A DNA stretch of 23,127 nucleotides from a virus, in IMG/VR virus record IMGVR_UViG_3300031841_003025, positions 1 to 23,127 of that record; one strand, given 5' to 3'. The position numbers and the translations under genes were made by a program. The notes beneath the pieces were generated by a model that saw only the letters and a list, made by a program, of their open reading frames with translations, made no database searches and was not told the DNA's origin. Below, one piece after another: positions 1 to 9,247 of this stretch; within the stretch, counting starts at the first letter, position 1; each line of letters opens with the position of its first letter.

Positions 1-1746
1 TTCAATTAAAGTAGGAGCTTCATCACCTACGGTAGGACCGCCATATTCTCTAACGGAAAGTAAAGTTTGAGGAATGCCATATGTATTCATCAACGCTTTT
101 ATAGAACGTTCAGTACCTTTAGTTTTAAGCAAATAAGGTAAATTATTTACTATTCTACGCCATACCTCTGTCGTTATCTCTTCGTCTGTTTTAGAAAACA
201 AAGAACCGGTACTAGCATACGAACCGGACGTATTGACACCTAACGCATATTGCCAGAGTGACGATGCTTGCTTACCATTAGCCAATTTCCAGCCTAATGA
301 CTCAGCAACATCATATAACGTTTCTTTGCCAACACCTAATTTAGGATGTTCTTCGGGCTTATATGTTTTTGTAAGAGCATCTACATACGAATAAATAATA
401 TCGAAATGATGTCCAATCATATTAACGAACAGTTCATATTCGCTATTATTTTCGTCATTACGTATATGTTCTGGTATAGTTTTTACTAAAGCCGTTTCAC
501 TTTCTCTATCATAAATAACTGCATTATCATATAACGACGTATACCAGTCTTGTGCAATTGTAGAATCTACTTTATGATTAACATAAGATCCGTTAGATAA
601 ATACTTTGGCCATGGTGTAACCGTATATCCCTGTGCTCCTAGAATTGAACCTGATACGCCATGAGTGGATAAACTAGCTGTCGGTTCGTAATAAAGCCAA
701 CGTTCCCATGCATCAAACCCCCCAATCACCGAATCTAATCTAGTTTGATTCGTTGCAATATTTCCAGATAGCGAACCAGAATCTGACCCAGACGCTGCTT
801 GTAATGTAGAAATACTACCGCTATAATATTCTATTAATTCTAACTTGTATTTAAAGTTATTTAAACGCTCAGTCGCTGACGAATAAAATACAAAATTATT
901 AAATGCAGAATAATCAACACCGACATCGACACCAGCTAATGAACCAGAAAAATATCTATCAATTATTTGTTGGGACGTCGATGTATTAGAACCTAATAAT
1001 GAATTCCATGATTGGAAATCTGTTTCTGTAATAGTTGAATATCCGGGGTCGATCTCAAAATTAGCACCACGTAAATATGTAGGCGTAATTGTAGGGTCTT
1101 CTTTAAATATTGAAATGTTATCAACGAATGGATCAATCATTTCCTCGACAATCCATGCCGTATCATTTTCGTTAATAGTCGCCGGCAATGGTGTATATAA
1201 CCTAACAACTATATCATCCGGTTCTCTCCAATCACGTTGATTGATGATTTTAAAGATATTATTTTGACCGAAGTTTAATGCTAACGAAAACGCTTCAACT
1301 GCACCATATTCATCTAAATATTCATCTACAATGCCGTCCAATGAATCGTCATCCGTAGGAATAAGTTTAAGTTGTAATTCACGTCTATCTGGCGAAATTT
1401 CTTTAATAAAAACTAAAGGATTTGATTCATTACCTAGAATAGGCTCATGTACATTGACAGTAACTTCAAACTCACCCCGTTCAATTCCAAATTTGGACAT
1501 TGCTGTGGCATGGTCGATCCAAATAGTATCATTTTCGAATACAAAATCTTGAATTGAACCACCGACAATATAATCTCCGACATCACGAACATATGCATGT
1601 AATTCAACAACTAATGTATCGGTTAATGTAACATTTTGAGCTGACAGTTGTAATATATTAATATCAGATTGCTTCCACGTAATGCCGGCAGTTATACCAT
1701 CCTTTTGTAAAATCTCATCTCGGTTAGTAAATCTATCTAAGCTCAT
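1..1746 (-). CDS. Large tail/baseplate structural protein, C-terminus outside the window
   Basis: The frame runs from an ATG at 1746 to the left edge without a stop (582 codons read), so the C-terminus is missing. An AAGGAT ribosome-binding site lies just upstream, and the start is 2 nt after the stop of the preceding gene. I see no membrane segment or signal peptide. The protein is rich in Ser, Thr, Asp and Tyr, as phage fibres and baseplate proteins often are. Around residues 527-572 it has VWRRIVNNLPYLLKTKGTER, then YGIP and REYGG; I recall this segment from large structural proteins of marine T4-like phages, with a loose resemblance to P2 gpI-type tail proteins. It is the last visible gene of the tail operon, downstream of gp25, gp6 and two other structural genes, which suggests a peripheral baseplate or fibre-attachment role. 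The precise role is inference. Confidence 0.75.
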   Translation of the reverse strand, partial: MSLDRFTNRDEILQKDGITAGITWKQSDINILQLSAQNVTLTDTLVVELHAYVRDVGDYIVGGSIQDFVFENDTIWIDHATAMSKFGIERGEFEVTVNVHEPILGNESNPLVFIKEISPDRRELQLKLIPTDDDSLDGIVDEYLDEYGAVEAFSLALNFGQNNIFKIINQRDWREPDDIVVRLYTPLPATINENDTAWIVEEMIDPFVDNISIFKEDPTITPTYLRGANFEIDPGYSTITETDFQSWNSLLGSNTSTSQQIIDRYFSGSLAGVDVGVDYSAFNNFVFYSSATERLNNFKYKLELIEYYSGSISTLQAASGSDSGSLSGNIATNQTRLDSVIGGFDAWERWLYYEPTASLSTHGVSGSILGAQGYTVTPWPKYLSNGSYVNHKVDSTIAQDWYTSLYDNAVIYDRESETALVKTIPEHIRNDENNSEYELFVNMIGHHFDIIYSYVDALTKTYKPEEHPKLGVGKETLYDVAESLGWKLANGKQASSLWQYALGVNTSGSYASTGSLFSKTDEEITTEVWRRIVNNLPYLLKTKGTERSIKALMNTYGIPQTLLSVREYGGPTVGDEAPTLIE

Positions 1747-1748
1747 TG

Positions 1749-4052
1749 TTATCCTTCAGACTTCTGATAATTTGTAAACTTTTTGCCGGGCGAATATTTT
1801 TCTATTATTTCTCGTGCATTTGCAGTCCATAGAATAGCAAATTTATTACCGTTGCCGACGCCGTTATATATTCTTTTACGAAGAAGTTCTATAGACTCAT
1901 ATACGTTATTAACATATGCTTTAGTATTCGATCTCAGCGTGAAGACAAAGTCATTAACGGCGTCAACTGACTGCTCATATGCTATATACGACGATCTTAT
2001 GTTATTTAATGTATTTAAAATTTCTTGGAATTGTTCTACTGTGTCGCTGGTTGCAATTGCATTTGTAATATCATTAAATTGACTAGAAAATGAATCGAAT
2101 TGATTTGCTGCCGCTAACCGAGTGTTATCAATACCTTCTGCCAATCCTCGCACAACTTCACGCGTTCCAGAATTGACATCATCACCAGCAACATCCCATT
2201 TATAATAAAATGCAGATAACATACTAGCACGCATATATGCATTACTTTTCATCGAAGGCCTATCACGACCATTGTTATCTCTAGGAAGTGCAAAACTACT
2301 AGGGTTCCCGGCATTGCCAGGAATATCTTCGACAAACTCTTCTGGTAATGATGTAGTGGCCGAAGTAACAACTCTAGACCATTCGCCTGCAATTTCATCT
2401 TCCTGAGCGTCAGATAATTGTAAAGTTATACGCTGATTTTTTTCGACTAGCTTTAATAAGCTATACTCGGAACCTTTAACATTGATATTACCGTTATTTT
2501 TAAACTTGACAAATTTCCATTTATCTTCCGAAACACCTATTTGAATTATATCATTTTCGATCTCATCTAAGACATTTGCTAAAACAGTCGGTGTACTATT
2601 TAGCATAACAGCTGCGTTGGCTACGATACTAGCAACTTCTTCATATCTAGTATTAATCGAATCAACCAGATTGTTTATTAAACTTTGTTCTATAGATTGT
2701 TCACGTAAAATGTTTAACGTGTCTTGATCATAATACTTAACGCTACCACGTGGTTCATATGGCTGAAGATAATCTACATCGAATGGGTTGTTACTGTAGG
2801 AATCGACATAGTCTTTATACTCGTCTATATCCATTCGATCTGCTTCAATAATATGTGCAAATTCATTCCATACCGGATCTAAACCTTCTCTAGCATCTAC
2901 AACATCTTCACCTGATAATACAGTAATGCCTCCATTTTGTATTAACAAGTTGATATATCCAGCACGTCCATATCTACCATTAGGATCTTGATAACCGCTT
3001 ACGTCTAGATCATTTACGTATGCATATGACCGAAATACTTCCCCGTCCGTAACTTGTTTCCAGTAACCATTTGTCATGATACGTACACCGTTAACTAAAT
3101 CATTTAACTGATTATTATCGTTTTGTATAACTTCTGAATTGAATTCCTCATCTGTTAATGATGAAGGTGGCCATGATAAAATTACCATCTTTCCTTCAAA
3201 TCTAGATCTTAACGATTCTTGATATGTCTGTTTACTATAAACTGCGTTAAAGTATTTTCTAGATACTGGATCAATATATTCGCCCGGATCACGCACGAAT
3301 GGTGATAATGGTCTATATCCACTTTCATATCTGATACGGAAATTCCATTCTGCACTTCTATCAAATAAACTGCGAGCTGCGAATTCCGCTTCTGGCGATA
3401 CTACTTCATCTGTAATACTAGTTTTGCCATCCATGGATAAATCAAACTGTTGCAATTGAGTACTATCAGCTATTGTTATATCGCGATATGTTAATCTACG
3501 CTCCACTAACATAACCTCTAACGTCTTGTAATTAGGTATAGGATATGCAACATCGTTACGAATAAAATATACACAGAAAATATCATTTACGGAATCAAAT
3601 GAACCTAAGTTCTGAGGTCCAGCTTGAATATATGCATCATGATAATCTACCGGCTTTTTTAATTGATCTGGATGGATTAAGAATAAGTTAGATACGCCAG
3701 GCTGATACTCTGTCACTTCATCTAAAAAGAAATTCCATTCTTCATCTAATAAATCATCTAGTATATCTTCGTCAACAGTTGGAATTGTTTTTGTAAGTTG
3801 ATAGTTTGTATGTTGTACAACAGACGGTGATACTTGTAACACTTGTCTTGAGTTACGTGATGTAGATTCGAATTCAGGTAATGTAACCTGGTCAATAAGT
3901 TCCTGGTTAGGCTCTACATCGTCAGTTAAAATGCCGGCTTTAAAATTAGGGTCATCCGGAAACTCCTCTCGCATTATCTCAAGCAAGAGACTATCTAGAG
4001 TAGGAGATGTATGTTCTGGTTTATTAGCTATTGTAAATCGATTTTTTGCCAT
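1749..4052 (-). CDS. Large baseplate-region structural protein, unknown family
   Basis: A 767-aa soluble protein whose ATG overlaps the stop of the upstream gene as TAATG, implying coupled translation; no clear Shine-Dalgarno is seen. The N-terminal ~125 residues are acidic and low in order; the middle (about 150-460) is rich in Tyr, Asp and Asn; the C-terminal third (about 470-760) is mostly helix-like with long stretches compatible with coiled coil. I find no enzyme motif, membrane segment or signal peptide. It sits directly after gp6 and the DNRLRE-like protein, where T4-like phages keep further wedge genes (gp7, gp8), so a large wedge or fibre-connector subunit is the best guess. I cannot show homology to T4 gp7 by eye. 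Confidence is high for the gene and moderate for a virion role. Confidence 0.7.
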   Translation of the reverse strand: MAKNRFTIANKPEHTSPTLDSLLLEIMREEFPDDPNFKAGILTDDVEPNQELIDQVTLPEFESTSRNSRQVLQVSPSVVQHTNYQLTKTIPTVDEDILDDLLDEEWNFFLDEVTEYQPGVSNLFLIHPDQLKKPVDYHDAYIQAGPQNLGSFDSVNDIFCVYFIRNDVAYPIPNYKTLEVMLVERRLTYRDITIADSTQLQQFDLSMDGKTSITDEVVSPEAEFAARSLFDRSAEWNFRIRYESGYRPLSPFVRDPGEYIDPVSRKYFNAVYSKQTYQESLRSRFEGKMVILSWPPSSLTDEEFNSEVIQNDNNQLNDLVNGVRIMTNGYWKQVTDGEVFRSYAYVNDLDVSGYQDPNGRYGRAGYINLLIQNGGITVLSGEDVVDAREGLDPVWNEFAHIIEADRMDIDEYKDYVDSYSNNPFDVDYLQPYEPRGSVKYYDQDTLNILREQSIEQSLINNLVDSINTRYEEVASIVANAAVMLNSTPTVLANVLDEIENDIIQIGVSEDKWKFVKFKNNGNINVKGSEYSLLKLVEKNQRITLQLSDAQEDEIAGEWSRVVTSATTSLPEEFVEDIPGNAGNPSSFALPRDNNGRDRPSMKSNAYMRASMLSAFYYKWDVAGDDVNSGTREVVRGLAEGIDNTRLAAANQFDSFSSQFNDITNAIATSDTVEQFQEILNTLNNIRSSYIAYEQSVDAVNDFVFTLRSNTKAYVNNVYESIELLRKRIYNGVGNGNKFAILWTANAREIIEKYSPGKKFTNYQKSEG

Positions 4053-5221
4053 TATCTGTCTACTCTAAAGTAATATCTATTATCATGAATTTGCACATCA
4101 TCGCCGCCTTCACGTTCAACACGTAATACTAATTTGTAATACCGTTCCGTTAAAAACGAATTAAAATCTATATTAATATAGTTACCCACTGAATCACATG
4201 ATATGCGCGTAGAACCTGTATCAAAAGGAATTATTGTTTCATCAGTAACCGAATCTAAAACGCTCCAATATGACGACGTCGGTAACCTATAGTTATCTAA
4301 ATATACTGACGATGTTTGATATGTACGAGTTGGAAATTCTGGCCGTGTTTGAATACGTAGCTTAGCTTTTTCAAATTCATGATATGCAGATCTCAAATTT
4401 GTAAAGTACGGAACATAAACATTACTGTTAATTTCAGTAAACGAACCGGTGCCGGATAGGATAGAATTGTCATAAGCTACTTCGAGTTTAGGAACGTAAA
4501 TCGTATTCGATTCTCGACCAAAGAATTTTAGGCTACCGGCTAAGTCACCGGATGTTTCAACAGCCGTTGGCCATTTAATAATTAACCCATGATTTGAAAT
4601 ATCATTAGATATCCATGCATTCATTATTGCAGTGATGTTCAAACGTACATCTATAGTTTCTGCATTACTAAATGATTGGCTAGCTCGATAACTTATGCTA
4701 TTATCTGCAGAACTAGTTAGCCATGCGCCGCCTCCAATTGAATTGGTAACACTTTCTTGGCCAGCGGATTGAGCTGATCCAGTATTCCATGCTAATGGTA
4801 AACTAACATCTGTACCATTACGATAATACCACGATGCACCTACACGCGCTTCTGGATCAGAATCGAACGTACCAGTACCCATTGTCCATGATTCTGAAAT
4901 AGGATATGCTTCGATTGAGAAGTTAGCCGGAATGGAGTTAGCATCAGCTAATCGTAATGTTAAATATGCTGATGATGATAGAGGATGAGATGCAAATGCA
5001 GGTATAGTACCATTATTGACATCAGTGCGCAACGCCGTTACATTATTTCCTAAATCTAACAATACACGTGTATTGTATGTGTTACTTAACACATTGCCCA
5101 TATCATCACGAGAACCGCATGCGATCTTTGTTAATTCAAGTATAGAATCTAACCCAGTATTACGTTCTGGATACTTTTCGTATAATGTCGTATCACGTTC
5201 TATGTAATAAAGTTTATACAT
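4052..5221 (-). CDS. DNRLRE-like beta-sandwich structural protein
   Basis: A 389-aa protein between gp6 and two large structural genes. Residues about 50-220 follow the layout of DNRLRE-type beta-sandwich domains known from cell-surface proteins: SAYLTLRL at 84-91, IEAYPISESW at 103-112, GASWYYRNG at 128-136, LAWNTGSAQ at 143-151, a run of Ser-rich strands, then VRLNITAIMNAWISN (192-206) and HGLIIKW (211-217). The last ~130 residues form a second beta-rich region ending YYFRVDR. No signal peptide or membrane helix is present. The ATG at 5221 lies 1 nt after the gp6 stop, with AAAGG a few bases upstream, and the stop overlaps the next gene as TAATG, so it belongs to the tail operon. Inference: a baseplate decoration or host-surface-binding subunit. 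Homology to the DNRLRE family is by pattern only. Confidence 0.65.
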   Translation of the reverse strand: MYKLYYIERDTTLYEKYPERNTGLDSILELTKIACGSRDDMGNVLSNTYNTRVLLDLGNNVTALRTDVNNGTIPAFASHPLSSSAYLTLRLADANSIPANFSIEAYPISESWTMGTGTFDSDPEARVGASWYYRNGTDVSLPLAWNTGSAQSAGQESVTNSIGGGAWLTSSADNSISYRASQSFSNAETIDVRLNITAIMNAWISNDISNHGLIIKWPTAVETSGDLAGSLKFFGRESNTIYVPKLEVAYDNSILSGTGSFTEINSNVYVPYFTNLRSAYHEFEKAKLRIQTRPEFPTRTYQTSSVYLDNYRLPTSSYWSVLDSVTDETIIPFDTGSTRISCDSVGNYINIDFNSFLTERYYKLVLRVEREGGDDVQIHDNRYYFRVDR

Positions 5222-5222
5222 A

Positions 5223-7100
5223 TTATGCCTTTACTATTCTTCCTTTAATATCAGAATCGGGATACTTAACTTCAAAAATGCAAGGATCTAAACTCGGATA
5301 TACAATACCATTTTTAGTCGCGCCGGCGATGCTGTATACATTACCGTTATAACCTTTATTAGCATCATATAAATTTGTTATATCTAATTTTGGTACACTT
5401 TGAACGCCGTCAATTTTATCAAGTTCTGTTGTTAAATTAGATATGTTAAGGCTACCATTAATCTGCATACGATCGTTATTTAATAACGTCTTAAGCCTAT
5501 TTATACAACGTATTAACACCTCATTACTATTAGCATTAGGCCTAGGTATGATTTCAAACTCTACGCCAATATTAATCACGTACGCAGTTTTAATATTGAT
5601 AGCATCCGTTAACATTCTATAATTTGATAAATATGTACGTAAATTTTCTTTTACTGCAGTATTAAGTGACGTAAAGTTACCAGCCGCATCATAACCTAAT
5701 GTATATAAATTTAAAGCTAAGGGATTAGTTATTGTTTCACGCGGATAGTCATTATCTGACGTATCAATTTGAATATCGCCGACAATATATGCTTTTGCAA
5801 CTGACCCGTACTTTGTTGGCATTGCGTAGCATCTAGATATATAATCTTCACGTGTAATAGCTCTATTCTGAGCAGCAAATGCTGCAATTGCCGATTGACG
5901 TATGTTTTCGACGTCGTCTTTAGCTTTGCCGCCACGTGCTGGAACAGGATTATTTACAGCTAATGAAGCTTTTGTATCTGTCAAATCTATACCATAAATT
6001 TCTGTTGTAGTATTATATGGAACAGATAAAATTGTTGTTAACGAATTAACACTTACATTTTCTTTTGTGCCGCCGCCGACTGAGTATGTAACGGTCAATG
6101 TTTCATTGTTCGGTGCTAAACCATATGTACTAGTATATAAAAAGTTTGACGGATCTATGTTATTATTTGTAGTACGGTTTAAGTATTCTAATCCACTTCC
6201 TATATTTTTAGGATTTGGAATCAATTCTTCATCGGCATCCGAACTTACGCCCGCTCCAAATTGTATCTCAGTACGTAAATCTTCTCTAAGTCTAGTGACA
6301 AATCTTCTAGGTGTACGCCGTAACTTTAAGATATACGGTACAGAACTTCTAAATACAGATAACGTCGGATCATTAAATGGAATATTTTCTATATCTTCAA
6401 ATACCGTATCTTGTGCTAAATAATCAACTTGATGCCATGTTGAACCTTCATCGCTAGTAACACTGATTATATCTAATACGTTAGTATCTGTTAATGTAAT
6501 TTTATCGTATATCTTAGGATCACTGAATGTAAATGTTGCTGTTTTAACTTCGCCAGAAATTGCCGGCACGGATTTTTTATACAAATAATACTGTACATTA
6601 CCATCATTATCAATTTCATATACAGAGATATCTAATGGATCAATAGAACTTGAAGATGAAAAATCGACAGTTGATAATGTACGGAATGTGACATTGTCAT
6701 CGCCTGTTACTGTCATGCCCGGTTGAATTGATAACGCATATCTTTCATCCGGCCGTGCAGATGTGCCAGATCCAATTGCCGGTACAAGTTGATATACATC
6801 TAAGTCGACTAATGCAGGAGAATTTAACTTAGGCTTATATCCTAGCATTTGAGACAACTGCAACACGTTAGCATCTTCTTTAGCACTATTAAGTAATGAC
6901 TCTCTATAAGATGTATCAGTGTAATATGATAATACATCGCCGACATACGATGCCATTTCCATGAACATCATGCCAGGCGAAGATTCGTTAAAATCATTAT
7001 ATGTATCTGGATAATACGTACGCGCAAAGTTTATTAAATTTTGTCTAAACTGCGCAAAATCTTTATTGAGATATTTTACGTCTTTTTTAACTAACGTCAT
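5223..7100 (-). CDS. gp6: Baseplate wedge protein, T4 gp6-like (Baseplate_J family)
   Basis: A 625-aa protein, close to T4 gp6 (660 aa), which dimerises to form the inner ring that ties the baseplate wedges together. The N-terminus has the typical T4-like opening: YLNKDFAQFRQNLINFARTY (10-29), then DFNESSPGMMFMEMASYVGD and a YRESLL segment near 65. The Baseplate_J-like signature AITREDYISRCYAMPTKYGS lies near residues 412-431. The C-terminal part (about 510-600) has the alpha/beta segment seen at the end of gp6/J proteins. The start has a strong GGAGG site and overlaps the gp25 stop as TAATG. Gene order gp25 then gp6 is the T4 order. Identification is secure at family level. Confidence 0.93.
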   Translation of the reverse strand: MTLVKKDVKYLNKDFAQFRQNLINFARTYYPDTYNDFNESSPGMMFMEMASYVGDVLSYYTDTSYRESLLNSAKEDANVLQLSQMLGYKPKLNSPALVDLDVYQLVPAIGSGTSARPDERYALSIQPGMTVTGDDNVTFRTLSTVDFSSSSSIDPLDISVYEIDNDGNVQYYLYKKSVPAISGEVKTATFTFSDPKIYDKITLTDTNVLDIISVTSDEGSTWHQVDYLAQDTVFEDIENIPFNDPTLSVFRSSVPYILKLRRTPRRFVTRLREDLRTEIQFGAGVSSDADEELIPNPKNIGSGLEYLNRTTNNNIDPSNFLYTSTYGLAPNNETLTVTYSVGGGTKENVSVNSLTTILSVPYNTTTEIYGIDLTDTKASLAVNNPVPARGGKAKDDVENIRQSAIAAFAAQNRAITREDYISRCYAMPTKYGSVAKAYIVGDIQIDTSDNDYPRETITNPLALNLYTLGYDAAGNFTSLNTAVKENLRTYLSNYRMLTDAINIKTAYVINIGVEFEIIPRPNANSNEVLIRCINRLKTLLNNDRMQINGSLNISNLTTELDKIDGVQSVPKLDITNLYDANKGYNGNVYSIAGATKNGIVYPSLDPCIFEVKYPDSDIKGRIVKA

Positions 7101-7642
7101 TAAATTCCTCCATATACCTGTACTAATCTACTCGATGCCGGCGAATATGTGTCCTGAATAGGCTCCGAAACTATTATCGAATTTTCTTGAGCCAATACGT
7201 TAATGACTAAATTAGCGCCATTACGTGTTGTACGAAAACGTATTCTTATATCTATTCTATGTTCGTTGTTAACCACATCAACTGAGTCAAGTATAATATA
7301 CGGAAGCCATGTATTAATATCACTAGTGATAGATTCTGATAAATCGGATGATAAAGATTCATATGACTGCCGGAATAAAAATTCACGAATCCTTGTGCCG
7401 AAGTTTGGCTGCATGAAGCGTTCGCCTTTTAATGTATGTAATAAATTTCGTAAATTGCTTATAGACTGTTCCTGTGTCGTATATGATTGTACAAACACGC
7501 CTTTACCATTTGTACCAGCATTGTCATAAGACGACTCTTCTTTTAGTCGCCCGGTAACTGGTCTATTGAAAGGTAGAAGTACACCTACGCCTCTATCCGG
7601 CGTTTCATTTAATGGTTCATATCTATAAACACTACGTGCCAT
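7100..7642 (-). CDS. gp25: Baseplate wedge protein, T4 gp25-like (GPW/gp25 family)
   Basis: A 180-aa protein against 132 in T4 gp25; the excess is an N-terminal extension of about 50 residues. The family core spans about 55-155: SISNLRNLLHTLKGERFMQP (60-79), NFGTRIREFLF (80-90), then the C-terminal strands. In T4 and related contractile systems a conserved Glu-Pro-Arg holds the gp6-gp25 core bundle together; here the equivalent position reads EHR (127-129), a His in place of Pro. Despite the old 'lysozyme' label, the role is structural, in the wedge core. No clear Shine-Dalgarno precedes the ATG at 7642; the stop overlaps gp6 as TAATG. Family assignment is firm; the EHR comparison is from memory of the motif. 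Confidence 0.92.
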   Translation of the reverse strand: MARSVYRYEPLNETPDRGVGVLLPFNRPVTGRLKEESSYDNAGTNGKGVFVQSYTTQEQSISNLRNLLHTLKGERFMQPNFGTRIREFLFRQSYESLSSDLSESITSDINTWLPYIILDSVDVVNNEHRIDIRIRFRTTRNGANLVINVLAQENSIIVSEPIQDTYSPASSRLVQVYGGI

Positions 7643-7645
7643 TTA

Positions 7646-8074
7646 TTATTTCTTTTTATCCATTGCCTTCATTAACGAAGAATAATCGCGTGTAAGAGCG
7701 TTAACGACGGCCTCGCCGCCTTCTTTAGATTTTAATGCATCTGTAGAAATAGCATTACCGGATACATCTTGTACCGCTGCCGGTTCAGCAGATTGCATTC
7801 CGAATGCTTGTGCCATTTCAGATCTAAAGTTCATAGTAGACCATTCATCTGATGGCATTGCGGATGTTTCATTTAAGATATCATTTAACATTGGATTTTT
7901 TACGTACTGCTTCTGAGGTTGCGTCGCTTGCTTATGCATACGCATGCCATGGTCTATAACTTCGTTATGAGATTTTTTTGGTTCCGTATGCTCGTTTAAT
8001 TCATGACGAATTGCAGTACGTACTTCTTCTCGGATTATTGTTCGTAACGCTTTTAGAAATACTTTAGAGTTCAT
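7646..8074 (-). CDS. Unknown protein with N-terminal IIREEVRT helix
   Basis: A 142-aa protein between the hub-like gp5 gene and gp25. The first ~30 residues form a charged amphipathic helix, LKALRTIIREEVRTAIRHEL; the rest is low-complexity and helix-prone, ending in a Lys tail. The IIREEVRT segment recurs in the unrelated 131-aa protein at 18896-19291, down to a 17-nt DNA identity. Start ATG 8074 has an AAAGGAT ribosome site and, directly upstream, the ATATTTAT motif proposed here as a late promoter. Its place in the virion operon suggests a minor structural or assembly protein. I do not recognise the family. The N-terminal helix, with Ile-Arg-Glu and Leu-Asn-Glu triplets, would fit a T4-style capsid-targeting peptide, but that is inference. 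Confidence 0.75.
   Translation of the reverse strand: MNSKVFLKALRTIIREEVRTAIRHELNEHTEPKKSHNEVIDHGMRMHKQATQPQKQYVKNPMLNDILNETSAMPSDEWSTMNFRSEMAQAFGMQSAEPAAVQDVSGNAISTDALKSKEGGEAVVNALTRDYSSLMKAMDKKK
8016..8032. repeat. 17-nt direct repeat, copy 1 (copy 2 at 19236-19252)
   Basis: GTACGTACTTCTTCTCG on plus; codes for the REEVRT part of the N-terminal helix. Surrounding DNA differs. Confidence 0.8.
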
Positions 8075-8089
8075 AAAATATCCTTTATA

Positions 8090-8097
8090 ATAAATAT
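8090..8097 (-). promoter_or_regulatory. Candidate late promoter motif ATATTTAT (internal to tail operon)
   Basis: Minus-strand sequence in the 24-nt gap before the gene at 8074 reads ACATATTTATTATAAAGG, then ATATTTT and the ATG. It matches the 9635 site in sequence and spacing to the ribosome-binding site. It would give an extra start point for the IIREEVRT gene, gp25 and gp6. Confidence 0.4.
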
Positions 8098-8098
8098 G

Positions 8099-9247
8099 TT
8101 ATTGCTTTAGACTTGCAATTGTAGAATCAATCTTAGATAGATTTGCTTTGATAGTACTAAGCCTAGTTAAAATAGAAGTTGTTTGTCCAGTAACAATACC
8201 AGATGCAGCTGCTAAAGCTCCAGGCGCCGGCGCTAATGGAGCAAGTATTACGAGACCTGCCGCAACCGATGCTTGCGCAGATCCAAATGTAGTAGTCGCT
8301 ACTGATAAAGTATTAACCTGAGTCGTTAGGGCATTAACTTGCGATTGTAAGCTTTTTAGTTCATTTTGTATGTCTTCAACCATAGTAAAAAACTTATCCA
8401 TGTCTGATGCCCACCCAGGCGTCGCAATAGATACGGTACTTTTACCTGAAATAATTACTTCATCTGCCTTGCTATTAATAGTAATACGATCGCTATTTAA
8501 AACGATTTGCGGTTCTGAGTAATTACGTATCGATGATACATTGCGCCCGACGTTTTGTTGTGAAGTATCTAATTCTAGCTTCTGCGATGTTGATAAAATA
8601 ATAGATGATGCATCGGTTTGAAAGTTTTCAACATTCGAATCTTGACTATTACCTGCAGTAAGTATCATCAAAGGTTCATTAATTGGCCCATCCCATGGCG
8701 GCAATGTATTATACAATAATGAACCGTTAGACGCACGTGAATTGGTATCTACACCAGACGAAAATCGTATTGAAGAACCGAATCGATCATTAATAATCAG
8801 ATCTCCTTCATACGGCTGTAATGCATTGATAGATTTTTCTGTAAACGAACTTTGTTCTGGTACTTTAGCACCTTCCGCCGATATAAACGAATCTAACGCC
8901 GAGCCTTTGGCTACTGTATTCATAATCCATGGGAGCTGATTTATGTTGCGCGAGCCATGTAAGTTTAACGTAGTCGTGTAATAAAATCGATTATCATTGT
9001 ATTTGCTTTCGGCATTACCTGATGGTAACATATGAAGTTGTACTATTTCGCCATGCAAGGGAACTCGAGTAATGTAATCTAATAAAGGTAAGACATACGT
9101 TTCACTAGCAGCTTGCGTACGGTTATTTTGAGTACGGACTAAAATTTCACCTGGAAGTCGTTCTCTCTGTACACCATTCTGATCAGTGATTGGTAGATTA
9201 TTATACGGTCCGCCATTACCTTCATCTATCACTTGAGCGTACGTCAT
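8099..9247 (-). CDS. gp5: Baseplate hub / central spike protein, gp5-like OB-fold
   Basis: A 382-aa protein. Residues about 33-110 look like the OB-fold that opens T4 gp5 and other central spike proteins: LPGEILVRTQ (31-40), YVLPLLDYITRVPLHGEIV (51-69), then the strand FYYTTTLNLHG. The region about 130-280 is beta-rich, with repeating short strands such as RITINSKADEVIISGKSTVS, which may form the start of a spike prism. The last ~100 residues are a coiled coil (SLQSQVNALTTQVNTLS) followed by an Ala/Leu-rich helix. No lysozyme domain is present, as in many T4-like cyanophages. I chose ATG 9247, preceded by AAAAAGGAT, over the in-frame TTG one codon upstream. It overlaps the upstream gene by 26 nt. 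Assignment is good for the OB-fold, moderate for full gp5 equivalence. Confidence 0.75.
   Translation of the reverse strand: MTYAQVIDEGNGGPYNNLPITDQNGVQRERLPGEILVRTQNNRTQAASETYVLPLLDYITRVPLHGEIVQLHMLPSGNAESKYNDNRFYYTTTLNLHGSRNINQLPWIMNTVAKGSALDSFISAEGAKVPEQSSFTEKSINALQPYEGDLIINDRFGSSIRFSSGVDTNSRASNGSLLYNTLPPWDGPINEPLMILTAGNSQDSNVENFQTDASSIILSTSQKLELDTSQQNVGRNVSSIRNYSEPQIVLNSDRITINSKADEVIISGKSTVSIATPGWASDMDKFFTMVEDIQNELKSLQSQVNALTTQVNTLSVATTTFGSAQASVAAGLVILAPLAPAPGALAAASGIVTGQTTSILTRLSTIKANLSKIDSTIASLKQ

Noticed and set aside
1331-1552. Plus-strand open frames within the large minus-strand genes (also at 1783, 5016, 6067, 7203, 8742, 9190, 11203, 14775, 15139, 15278, 19032, 20383, 22513)
   Set aside because: They lie opposite well-supported minus-strand genes, have no ribosome sites or family motifs, and reflect low stop density.
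7100-7642. Lysozyme activity for the gp25-like protein
   Set aside because: The old family label is misleading; no lysozyme catalytic site is visible and the family is structural.
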